Shown piece after piece: positions 1 through 8,513 of a stretch of 64,000 nucleotides of DNA; position 1 is the stretch's first letter, and every line of letters begins with the position of its first letter. The stretch covers positions 1,271,075-1,335,074 of the forward strand of contig NZ_CP013118.1 in NCBI RefSeq assembly GCF_001443605.1, given 5' to 3'. The translations under genes were made by a program, and so were the position numbers. The notes beneath the pieces were generated by a model, which searched no databases, was not told where the DNA came from, and saw nothing but the letters and a program-made list of their open reading frames with translations. This DNA is from Salinivirga cyanobacteriivorans. Its GTDB lineage: Bacteria > Bacteroidota > Bacteroidia > Bacteroidales > Salinivirgaceae.

Positions 1-338
1 TCCAGGGCAATATCCACAAAATCGATCAGATATTTACTAAAATCAAGGCTTGATGACCAACAAGCCGTAAGTAACATTGACCTTAAATCTTTATTACTTG
101 TATTTTTTAGTAACGAAACAATTGTCTGAACACCATCAGTATGCTTAATATCCTGGAATACAGCTGATATCTTATCCTTGATTTCCGTACTATTGCTAGT
201 TACATACAAATCCGCCAGATAAGGTAAATATGTCACATTTCCATCCTTCCTGATATCATCAATAGCCTCAATTTGTTTCTTACTTTCTTCAGCCTTCAGT
301 CCCTCAATAATCTTTTTACTTACTTTCTTATTTTCCAT
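1..338 (-). CDS. HEAT-repeat-like protein, C-terminal part cut by window edge
   Basis: Reading the minus strand from the ATG at 338 gives an open frame of about 112 codons that runs off the left edge, so only the N-terminus is visible. The product begins MENKKVSKKIIEGL and is rich in alternating helix-like stretches (for example GNVTYLPYLADLY, TDGVQTIVSLLKNTSNKDLR), which resemble HEAT/armadillo-type helical repeats used for protein binding. There is no signal peptide, so it is probably cytoplasmic. It is divergent from the lipoprotein gene at 453, with a 114-base AT-rich spacer between them. The repeat assignment is by pattern only, and the function is unknown. Confidence 0.6.
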   Translation of the reverse strand, partial: MENKKVSKKIIEGLKAEESKKQIEAIDDIRKDGNVTYLPYLADLYVTSNSTEIKDKISAVFQDIKHTDGVQTIVSLLKNTSNKDLRSMLLTACWSSSLDFSKYLIDFVDIAL

Positions 339-452
339 GGCGTATTATTTTTTACAAAAATAATGTTTTTGTGTTGCTTGCATAAAACGATTAGTTGTTT
401 TATATTTCCCTAAAATTATTTAATTTTACAAAAACTAAAATCAAAATTAATT

Positions 453-1364
453 ATGCCAAAGGTTTTCAGGCTCTTGATAATCACAACCTTATCAATCATT
501 ACGATTAGCGCATGTGTTCAGGATAAATCGAAAAAAATCGAAAAAGACCTGGCTAGTGAGAGCCAGAAACAAGCAGAACAACTAAAAAAGGACTTCAATA
601 AAGCCAAGCAGGTATTTTATTCTCTCCCCTCTCCCATTGAAACTGCTATGCTAATAAAAAGAAGTGGTGTAGACTATACGCCTGAGCTGCTGAACCCTAC
701 AGAAAACCAAAGTAGCTATGTAAGCACTTACAAACTTGCCATGAATCTGGGCGTATACAGTGCCAATATTAGCTATGCAAGCATATTCGAACAGTCACAG
801 GTTGCCATTAAGTATATGGCAGCAGCAAAAAAACTGGCTGAAAACCTTGGAATTCTAAATGCAATCGATCAACAAACCATACGTAGACTAGAAAACAACA
901 TCAACAATCGAGATTCATTAATGGATATTATTTCTGAGACTTTCATGAATTCTGATGGTTTCCTAAAAGAAAACGGCAGACCAGAAACCGCCGCTTTGCT
1001 TATTGCAGGGGGCTGGATAGAAGGTCTCTATCTTGCAACGCAACATGCAAAACTTGAACCCAAAAACGAAGAGATTATTGATCGAATCACAGACCAAAAA
1101 ATGTCATTACAATCCCTCATTCAGCTTTTATCTACATACAAAGGCAGTAAGGATGTAGACCAGGCCCTTGAGTCCCTTAAAAGAATCAATTCAATTTATA
1201 AAAATTTCAAAATGGTTAGCTCAGACATTGAGTCTATCACTGATGAAAGTGAAAGAAAAACCGTTTTGACAGCAAAAGCAGACGTTTATCACGATAAAAG
1301 CCATATCAAAAAACTCACCAGTGTTGTAGATTCCATCAGAAGTGGAATTGTACAACCTAACTAA
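453..1364 (+). CDS. Predicted lipoprotein, paralogue of the one at 47361-48281
   Basis: A 303-residue protein with a lipoprotein signal: hydrophobic residues 5-20 end in SAC, so Cys21 is the likely lipidated residue. A charged linker (25-48) follows, then an all-helical domain. Residues from about 58 onward (PSPIETAMLI, NLGVYSANISYAS, GGWIEGLYLATQ) align along their length with the lipoprotein at 47361-48281 (PSPYQAAIFI, NLGVYGADMAYIT, GGWIESMYLMTH), so the two are paralogues. I recognise no characterised family. Expected location is the periplasmic face of a membrane. A strong hairpin terminator at 1384-1411 follows directly, so it is probably transcribed alone. Confidence 0.85.
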   Translation: MPKVFRLLIITTLSIITISACVQDKSKKIEKDLASESQKQAEQLKKDFNKAKQVFYSLPSPIETAMLIKRSGVDYTPELLNPTENQSSYVSTYKLAMNLGVYSANISYASIFEQSQVAIKYMAAAKKLAENLGILNAIDQQTIRRLENNINNRDSLMDIISETFMNSDGFLKENGRPETAALLIAGGWIEGLYLATQHAKLEPKNEEIIDRITDQKMSLQSLIQLLSTYKGSKDVDQALESLKRINSIYKNFKMVSSDIESITDESERKTVLTAKADVYHDKSHIKKLTSVVDSIRSGIVQPN

Positions 1365-1383
1365 ACTACTGCAAATGGTGAAT

Positions 1384-1411
1384 AAAAAACGGAACTTTGT
1401 TCCGTTTTTTT
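1384..1411 (+). terminator. Intrinsic terminator after the lipoprotein gene
   Basis: ACGGAAC pairs with GTTCCGT around a TTT loop, with six A on the left and seven T on the right, 20 bases after the stop codon of the gene ending at 1364. It is a textbook hairpin plus T-run. Confidence 0.85.
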
Positions 1412-1540
1412 ATGGAAAAAAACCTATTAAACAAAAGGTTTCAGAGGGTGTTTATCAAAGGGGCACAATTTTCGCATGAATATATCTTGATTTATTCAAC
1501 ATGAAATATTTTATTTGTGGTCAAATTAAATAAATATACT

Positions 1541-2221
1541 ATGAAACGAATTGCCTTATTAGTTGTAACATTGATGACAGGTCTAGCAGTCTTTGCTCAA
1601 ACTGGCAAAGAGTACGAAAAAATGGCTCAGGAAGCCTACAAAGCAAAGAATTATCCAAAAGCGTTTTTAGATTACACACGTGCAGTTGAAACCTACGAAT
1701 CTGAAGGTGTAACCGACACAGCGCTTTATTACAATGCAACCATTACCGGATACAAAGCACGGAAATTTAACGAATTAATTCCATATGCTACTAAAGCAAT
1801 AGAATTAAAGCATGAAAAAGCACATTTGGCTTATTATATCAAAGCAATTGCTTACGATAAGCTTGATAAAAATACTGAATACCTCAAAACACTTGAAGCA
1901 GGACATGAAGCTTATCCATCATATGGAAGAATTAGCAAAAAACTTGCTGTAGCATATTTGAAGAAAGGTATGGAGCCCTATAAAAAAGGAGCTGAAATTG
2001 TTCAAAGTGCAGAATCATTGCGTGAATCGAAACCAGAACAATACAAAAAAGAAATTGAAAAAGCCAATGCTAATTTCGAAGAAGCCAAAAAAATATTTGA
2101 AAAAGCATACGAAGCAAATCCAAAAGAGGAGCAAGTGCTCAAATCATTAGCTGCAGTGTATCAAAGTTTAGAAATGGAAGATAAAGCCGCTAAAATAAAC
2201 AGCGAACTAAAATCTCTTTAA
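1541..2221 (+). CDS. Exported tetratricopeptide-repeat protein
   Basis: The product is 226 residues when started at the ATG at 1541, which gives a clean signal peptide (MKRIALLVVTLMTGLAVFA, cut before QTG). An upstream GTG at 1517 would place eight polar residues before the signal and is less likely. The mature protein is Lys/Glu/Ala-rich with TPR-like helix pairs (YEKMAQEAYKAKNYPKAFLD, AIELKHEKAHLAYYIKAIAY, AYEANPKEEQVLKSLAAVYQ). TPR proteins act as scaffolds for protein-protein contacts, so a periplasmic role is inferred. It stands alone, facing the barrel gene at 2283-3416 across a bidirectional terminator. Confidence 0.85.
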   Translation: MKRIALLVVTLMTGLAVFAQTGKEYEKMAQEAYKAKNYPKAFLDYTRAVETYESEGVTDTALYYNATITGYKARKFNELIPYATKAIELKHEKAHLAYYIKAIAYDKLDKNTEYLKTLEAGHEAYPSYGRISKKLAVAYLKKGMEPYKKGAEIVQSAESLRESKPEQYKKEIEKANANFEEAKKIFEKAYEANPKEEQVLKSLAAVYQSLEMEDKAAKINSELKSL

Positions 2222-2231
2222 AATATAAGCT

Positions 2232-2269
2232 AAAAAAAACGCCTTCTCAACACGGGAAGGCGTTTTTTT
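2232..2269. terminator. Bidirectional terminator between convergent genes
   Basis: ACGCCTTC (2239-2246) pairs with GAAGGCGT (2256-2263). The left side carries eight A and the right side seven T, so the hairpin ends transcripts from both the TPR gene and the convergent barrel gene. Confidence 0.9.
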
Positions 2270-2282
2270 GTGGGGTTATATT

Positions 2283-3416
2283 TTACCTGAATGAAACACC
2301 CAAACCTATATTATACATAGAATAATCCTGGTAAACATATGTAGCATGCAGCGTAAGAAGGGCAAGCTTCAATCTAAATCCAACTGAAGTATTGATTGAA
2401 CTGTATTGAATATTCGCATCAATTGGATCCCTCATTTCATTGTCGCTATCCAGTACCGTTACAATATAATCACCATTAGTATCATCTGATGCATTGTAAT
2501 CGGGATCAGAAGCCGGAATATAATCAGGAAGCAAATAATTTCCGTTCAAAGCAATATTAAAATTACTTGCAGCATAACCAATACTTACATAACCTGTAAG
2601 CACCGCAATTTTTTTCGAAATAATCAAATTGGTATTCCATGCTGAGCTGGTAAGGGTAAGATCCTGGGTCCGGTAATAATCGTTTGCAATACCTTCTTCT
2701 GTAGTAGGCAATTGAGGATCTACAACCTCAAATGGCACATCAATATAATCGGTCGGGTAATACTCTACTTTATTATAAGTACCGCTCAAACGGCTCCAAC
2801 CAAATTGCGCAGACATGTCAAAAGGTAACTTTTTAAAGCCCGGAATCCATTGTTTAAAGTCATGGCGCAAACCAAAACCAAACATTCCGACTTTTCCAAA
2901 ATCACCTAACCCAACCTCGGGAAAAAAACGAAATGATAAATCCGTGCCTTTAAAAACTCCAACACCAACCTGCATCATTGGCAAAGGAACCATAGCAAAC
3001 CCTGTACCCGAAGGTAAATCGTATAAATTACTGATTGTATTTCCATTTCCCATATCAAGACCAACACTTGCACCATCGCCACTTCCAGCAATAGTTGGAC
3101 TTTCAGAATCAGGTCCGGGTAGCAAAAAATTCCATGTATAGTTATCTAAATCGAAACTTTCGTCCTGCGTGGGAACCATCGCTAGCGTAGCATTTATGGT
3201 AACATCAAAACCAAACAGCTGGTGCGGCTTTGCAGTGTTGTACCAACCGGCATTCATGGCGGTCCCAAACCCTTTACCAAAGGGTTCAAGATAGGCTTCT
3301 GTTAATTTCTCCATATCGGAAGCACCGGAACTTAAAAAGCGTGACACTTCGCTCTGAGCCATTGATGATAGTGGCACCACCATGGCAAACAACAGGTAAA
3401 ACAAATTCTTCTTCAT
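2283..3416 (-). CDS. Outer-membrane barrel protein, DUF6588-like
   Basis: The product is 377 residues with a signal peptide (residues 1-20, ending SSMA before Q). The mature start, SEVSRFLSSGASDMEKLTEA, followed by GFGTAMNAGWYNTAKPHQLFGFDVTI, matches what I recall of the DUF6588 family of Bacteroidota. The rest is alternating amphipathic beta-strand with many aromatic residues and ends in a strand closing with Phe-Arg (YNIGLGVSFR), as in outer-membrane beta-barrels. Substrate and function are unknown. The gene is a single unit with its own terminator. The family name is from memory; the barrel nature is read from the strand pattern. Confidence 0.75.
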   Translation of the reverse strand: MKKNLFYLLFAMVVPLSSMAQSEVSRFLSSGASDMEKLTEAYLEPFGKGFGTAMNAGWYNTAKPHQLFGFDVTINATLAMVPTQDESFDLDNYTWNFLLPGPDSESPTIAGSGDGASVGLDMGNGNTISNLYDLPSGTGFAMVPLPMMQVGVGVFKGTDLSFRFFPEVGLGDFGKVGMFGFGLRHDFKQWIPGFKKLPFDMSAQFGWSRLSGTYNKVEYYPTDYIDVPFEVVDPQLPTTEEGIANDYYRTQDLTLTSSAWNTNLIISKKIAVLTGYVSIGYAASNFNIALNGNYLLPDYIPASDPDYNASDDTNGDYIVTVLDSDNEMRDPIDANIQYSSINTSVGFRLKLALLTLHATYVYQDYSMYNIGLGVSFR

Positions 3417-3662
3417 AATATAAGCAATTTAATTATTATCTAATATTGAGTTTATAAACGATCCTGATCTTTGTAAACAGAAATTTACTAATTTTGATTA
3501 TCGCAAACAAAACTACCAATAGACGAATTTACATAATTAATTGGAAATTATAACAATCGATAAAAAGGGTTGGTTCAGATAAAAAAGTTAATATAAAACA
3601 AACAGACAATATTTCTAAACACCAAAACAGAAGAAATGTCAAACCAATAAATTTACACAGGA

Positions 3663-4037
3663 ATGAAAAAGATCATACAAACACAAAATGCACCAAAAGC
3701 CATTGGACCATATAGTCAGGCTACCGAAACAAATGGAATGTTGTTTATATCCGGGCAATTGCCAATTAACCCCAAAACCGGAGAAATGCCTAAAGATGTA
3801 AAAGCGCAGACCAAACAATCACTTGAAAACACAAAACATATCCTTGAAGCAGCCGGTATGACTATGGAAAATGTTGTAAAAGTAACCGTTTTACTACACA
3901 ATATTGAAGATTTTGCTGCTATGAATGAAATATATGCAGAATATTTCACAGAAAACCCGCCGGCAAGAGCTGCATACGAGGTTGCCAACCTCCCGAAAGG
4001 TGCACTAGTAGAAATTGAATCTATTGCGGCCAAATAA
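3663..4037 (+). CDS. ridA: RidA family reactive enamine/imine deaminase
   Basis: A 124-residue protein, the normal size of RidA/YjgF/UK114. Family landmarks are present: AIGPYSQA (residues 13-20), [10 protein letters not shown], and the C-terminal [21 protein letters not shown], in which Arg102 corresponds to the catalytic arginine of E. coli RidA. The enzyme hydrolyses 2-aminoacrylate and related enamine/imine intermediates made by PLP enzymes such as threonine dehydratase, protecting other PLP enzymes in the cytoplasm. It works as a trimer with active sites between subunits. It has an AT-rich upstream region and no obvious operon partner. Confidence 0.95.
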   Translation: MKKIIQTQNAPKAIGPYSQATETNGMLFISGQLPINPKTGEMPKDVKAQTKQSLENTKHILEAAGMTMENVVKVTVLLHNIEDFAAMNEIYAEYFTENPPARAAYEVANLPKGALVEIESIAAK

Positions 4038-4233
4038 ACCCAAAAGTACATTTTTATGCCATAGCCGCACATTTCAGATAAAAAATGCCTGTTGCAACAA
4101 ATCAAACAAAACAGATATCAAATCCACAAGAATATTCTGTTTATCAACAATCCTGCACTTTTTTGTCTGATTTTTTTAAATTTATTGATTTATTGCGTAT
4201 TATTGCTGATAAATAGCCAAAAATACTATAAAA

Positions 4234-5637
4234 ATGATCAAGTCGCTGGCTGTGGCATTTAATTTTCTCGTAATATTAATACTTTCCAATATCTTTGGAG
4301 GAGTATCTGTTACACAAAACATCCCAGAGGAAGTGGATGCCGGCGATCAGTTTACCGTAAGTGTAACAATCGACAAGAGCAATATTGGGGCATTTGGAAG
4401 GTACCAAATGGAACTACCCAATGGCTTTGAAGCCAAAGCAAAAGAATCGAATGGGGGTTCATTCAACTTTTCTGACCAAAAAGTTCGTATACAATGGTTA
4501 ACCCTCCCCTATGATGACCGATTTACGATCACATTTGATGTTATTGTTCCGGCAACTGTATCAGGTGATTTTCAGTTAAGGTCAAGCTTTGCATTTATTA
4601 AAGACAATAGCCCCACTGTTGAAGAAATACCAGCACACACCATAACTGTAAAAGGCAGCGAGAGTGCCGAAGACCTTACAGCCACCAATACTTATAATTA
4701 CAAAGGCGTTCGCATGAAAGAAATTGACTGCATACGCCAGAAACCCTACCTGAACCAAAACGACGAAATTATTGTAAACCTTTTGGTCGTAAATAAGGTA
4801 GGCATAAACCAATTTGGAAAAATACAGGAACAAATTCCACGTGGATACAAAGCCATTAGCTTGCGTAGTAAAAATGCAATGTTTACAAATAATGGCAGAA
4901 TACTTAAATTCATGTGGATGCAATTCCCCAGCGACGAACATTTTGTAGTTACCTATAAACTCATCCAAACAGAAGAAATTCCCAACCAGGCATTTCTCAT
5001 TAAAGGAGAAATGACCTATACCAGAAACGGAAGAAACCACGTAATAGATATTGCCGAACGCCAAATTGACCTGGAAGAATTTGCCGAAGAAGATCTGGTT
5101 GTGGATAACACTCCAATGCCCGAAGACGACGAAAAAACAGATCTGTTGGATGCTGGAGACCGTTTTGCAGGAACAGACTACACTGCTGACAACCAAACAG
5201 GCACCGGCACTGACGATCAGCAAACCGGCGACGAAACCTATACCGACAATCAAACACAAACACAACAAGACCAACAAACCACCGGATACACCCAGGATGA
5301 TGAAAACGAAACCCAAACCTATCGTGAAACCAATTATGCAATTGCAGTTTCAAAAGGCATTACTTATCGTGTGCAGGTAGCGGCAGGACACAAACTTGTT
5401 AATGAAGCATATTTCAGAAGAAGAAAACTAAAAGAAAATGTTCAGATAGAAATCCATCAGGGATGGCACAAATATACCGTAGGCTCTCATCATGTATACA
5501 AAAAAGCACGGGACCATCGCAATATGATATGGGAAACCACACCCATTAACGATGCATTTGTTTGCGCCTACAACAATGGCCAGAGAATTACTGTGCAGGA
5601 AGCCCTGATGATTGCCAATCAGAAATGGTATAAATAA
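4234..5637 (+). CDS. Exported protein with paired Ig-like domains and C-terminal SPOR-like domain
   Basis: A 467-residue protein. A hydrophobic N-terminus (residues 5-22) acts as signal or anchor. Two similar all-beta modules follow, about 25-140 and 165-280 (SVTQNIPEEVDAGDQFTVSV and RQKPYLNQNDEIIVNLLVVN). A low-complexity Thr/Gln/Asp-rich linker lies at about 290-365 (TDYTADNQTGTGTDDQQTGD and on). The last 95 residues begin ITYRVQVAAGHKLV and look like a SPOR-type fold, which in other proteins binds denuded peptidoglycan. The gene is followed after 2 bases by the barrel gene at 5640, so the two are probably co-translated. A role at the cell wall or outer membrane is inferred. Confidence 0.75.
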   Translation: MIKSLAVAFNFLVILILSNIFGGVSVTQNIPEEVDAGDQFTVSVTIDKSNIGAFGRYQMELPNGFEAKAKESNGGSFNFSDQKVRIQWLTLPYDDRFTITFDVIVPATVSGDFQLRSSFAFIKDNSPTVEEIPAHTITVKGSESAEDLTATNTYNYKGVRMKEIDCIRQKPYLNQNDEIIVNLLVVNKVGINQFGKIQEQIPRGYKAISLRSKNAMFTNNGRILKFMWMQFPSDEHFVVTYKLIQTEEIPNQAFLIKGEMTYTRNGRNHVIDIAERQIDLEEFAEEDLVVDNTPMPEDDEKTDLLDAGDRFAGTDYTADNQTGTGTDDQQTGDETYTDNQTQTQQDQQTTGYTQDDENETQTYRETNYAIAVSKGITYRVQVAAGHKLVNEAYFRRRKLKENVQIEIHQGWHKYTVGSHHVYKKARDHRNMIWETTPINDAFVCAYNNGQRITVQEALMIANQKWYK

Positions 5638-5639
5638 TT

Positions 5640-7061
5640 ATGAAAGCATCGATATTTTTCAAATATATTTTGGGTATTGCCCTTTGCTGTTTTATACTTT
5701 TTCCAATCGAGCTCTTCAGCCAATTGGACGAGGAGTATGAGACCACCCTTCTACTTGAAGAAGAAGATGAAACTGATGTTTTTAATACCGTTTTTAAACC
5801 CGTGATTGGTATCGGAGAGGGTATGTTTACCTTTTTGGGTGACGTTAAAACCAAAACACCCTATAATCCAATGCAAGGGTATTGGGGAACCAAGGCAGTA
5901 ATCTCAAGAACCATTGGGAAAAGTTATGAATTTGACCTATACTTTATTTTCGGTAAGTTCGGAGGCACACAAAAAGGATACAATGAGGAAAGCTCAGTAG
6001 TACCCGTAGAAGGCAATGATAATGTTGTGGAAACTTACCTCAGAAACAGTAATAATAAAAACTTTTACACAGATATTACAGCATCAGGAGTTGCATTCAC
6101 CTACAATTTCATCAATGCATTTAACAGAAAACGCCCTATCTTGCCTTATGTTTCCATAGGTATTGAAACTATTCAGTTCAGACCCAAAACAGATTTAACC
6201 TATACCGATGACAATGGCAATCAATTACCATATCATTATTGGAGCGATGGAACCATAAGAAACGTTTCTGAGTCAAGCGGCCAGTCATCAGTTATCATCT
6301 CAAGAGACAGGGAATATGAAACAGATGCAAGAAATGCTTCGGGCCAGGACTACTCATTCTTTTCCTTTGGTGTTCCGGTAGAAGTAGGCGCAAATATTAC
6401 AGTTACCGACCGTTTAACACTAAGACTGGGCAATGCATTCCATTTTGCATTTACTGACTATATCGACAACTATAGCAATAGCACCAACATAATCGAAAAC
6501 GATCATTTTAACTACACCTATGCCTCATTAAGACTCGATATGTTTAGCCCGGCCGAAGAAATTATAGCCGTTGAGAACTTTAAAAACATTAAGTTTACCG
6601 TAACAGACAACGAGGATCAGGATAGTGATGGTGTGGATGACTTTAACGATGTGTGTCCGGATACTGAACCTGGCGTAAAAGTAGATTTCCGTGGATGCCC
6701 GTTTGATGAAGACCGTGACGGGGTACCCGATTATAAAGACAAACAAAAAGGCACAACCCTCGAAGCCCTTGGAGTTAGAGATAATGGAATTCGCATACTG
6801 GATATGCATGTAATATCGATGCTCTATGAGCCCGAAGCCGTAAAACGTAAAGATATTTACAATTATTACGAAAAAGCAGGCGGAGAAGCAAAAGAATACG
6901 ACGGGATACCTGACAAATTTAAACATCTTGACGAAAATGAAGATGGATGGATCTCACCCAAAGAACTGCAACAAGCGATTAACGACTTCTTCGACTTTAA
7001 ATCAAAGCTGAAAGCAGACGATATTTACGAACTCAAAGAATTCTTTTTCCACCAGGATTGA
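5640..7061 (+). CDS. Outer-membrane barrel protein with thrombospondin type 3 and EF-hand calcium motifs
   Basis: A 473-residue protein with a signal peptide (about residues 1-30). Residues about 55-310 are a predicted beta-barrel (GAFTYNF-like strands, LRLGNAFHFAFTDYIDNY). Residues about 320-365 carry Asp-rich type 3 thrombospondin repeats (DQDSDGVDDFNDVCPDTEPG, DEDRDGVPDYKD), which bind calcium. The C-terminus has an EF-hand-like loop (HLDENEDGWISPKELQQAI). An OmpA peptidoglycan-binding domain would be usual after such repeats, but none is seen. Its neighbours are the SPOR-like protein (2-base gap) and the TlpA-like lipoprotein (4-base overlap), so this looks like an envelope operon. Confidence 0.8.
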   Translation: MKASIFFKYILGIALCCFILFPIELFSQLDEEYETTLLLEEEDETDVFNTVFKPVIGIGEGMFTFLGDVKTKTPYNPMQGYWGTKAVISRTIGKSYEFDLYFIFGKFGGTQKGYNEESSVVPVEGNDNVVETYLRNSNNKNFYTDITASGVAFTYNFINAFNRKRPILPYVSIGIETIQFRPKTDLTYTDDNGNQLPYHYWSDGTIRNVSESSGQSSVIISRDREYETDARNASGQDYSFFSFGVPVEVGANITVTDRLTLRLGNAFHFAFTDYIDNYSNSTNIIENDHFNYTYASLRLDMFSPAEEIIAVENFKNIKFTVTDNEDQDSDGVDDFNDVCPDTEPGVKVDFRGCPFDEDRDGVPDYKDKQKGTTLEALGVRDNGIRILDMHVISMLYEPEAVKRKDIYNYYEKAGGEAKEYDGIPDKFKHLDENEDGWISPKELQQAINDFFDFKSKLKADDIYELKEFFFHQD

Positions 7062-8284
7062 AAAAATTAGCCGTCATAATTGTTGGGTTATCCATCATGG
7101 CCGGGTGTAGCAAACACAAACACCAGTTTAAAATACCTATAAACAATAACACACAAGATACCCTAACTGCAGAAATTTACAATACATGGACCGGACTTAC
7201 CGATTCAGTTTTAAATATTGTTCCCGGCAAACAAACTCTGGTGCTCGACACCTTTGACCTCAAAAGCATTTACATTAATAAATATCCTGAAATAACATTT
7301 TTTGCCTGGGACAAAGCACACATCAATATCACGCAAAAGCATATTCAGACTGATTCAATTAACGAAGCTATAATTGCTCATCAGCTGTGGACGCAAAAAA
7401 TAGCTACCGGCGAAACAAGTTCAAAATTCAAATGGCCCGGCAATCTCTCAAATTACAGATACATTAAAGGCTGGATTAAATACGATGATGCACTTTATGG
7501 TCTGTTTAACGATACCACATATCAAATAGCACCAAATACATTTAGCGGCTACAGACTAAAAAGCTACCCTGCCGCCTATATGCTATTGCATAAATATACA
7601 GACACCACCGGCATGTGGATAAACGATTATGTAAAACATGTATTAGAAAAACTCAACCATGCCGGCACATCAACCGGAGTTGAGAAATTGTTCCTGAGTC
7701 TCTATTTTAAACCACACAAGGTTAACCTGAGAAACGATAGTGTACTTGACGCACTCTCGAAATATAAACCCGGGGTTTATAAAGAATTAAAAGCCTACTA
7801 TAAAAAGCGTGTACAAAAGGCCAGTATCAAAAAAGGTGACAAATTTCCGCATTTACAGGGCACTACAGTAAACAGGACAAAGAGCAATATTGAATTCAAT
7901 GCCCCATATACTCTTATTGATTTTTGGGCCACCTGGTGCATACCCTGCATTCAGCAAATGCCCACACTAAACAAATACGCAAAACAGAACAAGCAGCATT
8001 TTGAAATTATATCCATTTCAGTAGACAGCAAAAAAGATTTTCCAAAGTGGCTAAAATATGCGCATAAACACAATGCCATCAACCATATTTGGGTTAGCGA
8101 CACAACTAATGTACGAAAGCAGCTGGGCATAAAAGGGCTTCCGCATATGATGCTTGTTGATGCATCGGGGACCATCATCGACCCGGATTTCCCCCATATG
8201 AGCAATCCACTGGCAAAAAAATGGCTAAGTGCTTTAATTACTAAAAGTCAGACTACAACAGCATCTTTACAACCCGGGAGCTAA
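7058..8284 (+). CDS. TlpA-like thioredoxin-fold lipoprotein, TTG start
   Basis: A 408-residue protein. The start is TTG at 7058, overlapping the previous stop codon (TTGA). It gives a good lipoprotein signal, MKKLAVIIVGLSIMAGC, with Cys17 lipidated, and no in-frame ATG nearby does better. Residues 20-255 are an N-terminal region of the kind found in Bacteroidota redoxins. Residues 258-395 form a thioredoxin/TlpA domain with WATWCIPC (Cys294, Cys297) and the cis-proline loop GIKGLPHMMLVD. It should reduce or isomerise disulfides in exported proteins, tethered to a membrane. The overlap with the barrel gene indicates translational coupling. Confidence 0.88.
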   Translation: MKKLAVIIVGLSIMAGCSKHKHQFKIPINNNTQDTLTAEIYNTWTGLTDSVLNIVPGKQTLVLDTFDLKSIYINKYPEITFFAWDKAHINITQKHIQTDSINEAIIAHQLWTQKIATGETSSKFKWPGNLSNYRYIKGWIKYDDALYGLFNDTTYQIAPNTFSGYRLKSYPAAYMLLHKYTDTTGMWINDYVKHVLEKLNHAGTSTGVEKLFLSLYFKPHKVNLRNDSVLDALSKYKPGVYKELKAYYKKRVQKASIKKGDKFPHLQGTTVNRTKSNIEFNAPYTLIDFWATWCIPCIQQMPTLNKYAKQNKQHFEIISISVDSKKDFPKWLKYAHKHNAINHIWVSDTTNVRKQLGIKGLPHMMLVDASGTIIDPDFPHMSNPLAKKWLSALITKSQTTTASLQPGS

Positions 8285-8356
8285 AAAAAGTCGAGAAAAA
8301 AACACGATTAATTTGAGATTTCAAAATATTGCATTACTTTTGCCATCCAATTACCG

Positions 8357-8438
8357 GCGGATGTGGCGGAATTGGTAGACGCGCTAGACTTAGGATCTAG
8401 TGCCGCAAGGCGTGTGGGTTCGAGTCCCTCCATCCGCA
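8357..8438 (+). tRNA. tRNA-Leu (anticodon UAG)
   Basis: Acceptor stem GCGGATG (8357-8363) pairs with CATCCGC (8431-8437), with discriminator A at 8438. The anticodon stem CTAGA/TCTAG encloses CTTAGGA, giving anticodon TAG (8391-8393). A long variable arm (TGCCGCAAGGCG region) and the T-loop GGTTCGAGTCC mark a class II leucine tRNA. CCA is not encoded. Confidence 0.97.
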
Positions 8439-8446
8439 CAACATTT

Positions 8447-8477
8447 AAAACCGCCCTTGAAAGAGAGGCGGTTTTTT
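8447..8477 (+). terminator. Intrinsic terminator after tRNA-Leu
   Basis: AAACCGCC pairs with GGCGGTTT, with a short loop and a run of T (8472-8477), nine bases after the tRNA 3' end. It separates the tRNA from the trigger factor gene. Confidence 0.9.
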
Positions 8478-8513
8478 GCTAATTGTACAATTTGAAACTT
8501 AAGGATTGATATA

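Noticed and set aside
4582-5316. 244-codon minus-strand frame opposite the SPOR-like gene
   Set aside because: Hydrophobic low-complexity antisense shadow; no start context or neighbour support.
8357-8438. tRNA-Leu as an integration site for a genomic island
   Set aside because: Both flanks are ordinary genes (tig, TlpA-like), no integrase or duplicated tRNA 3' end is seen.
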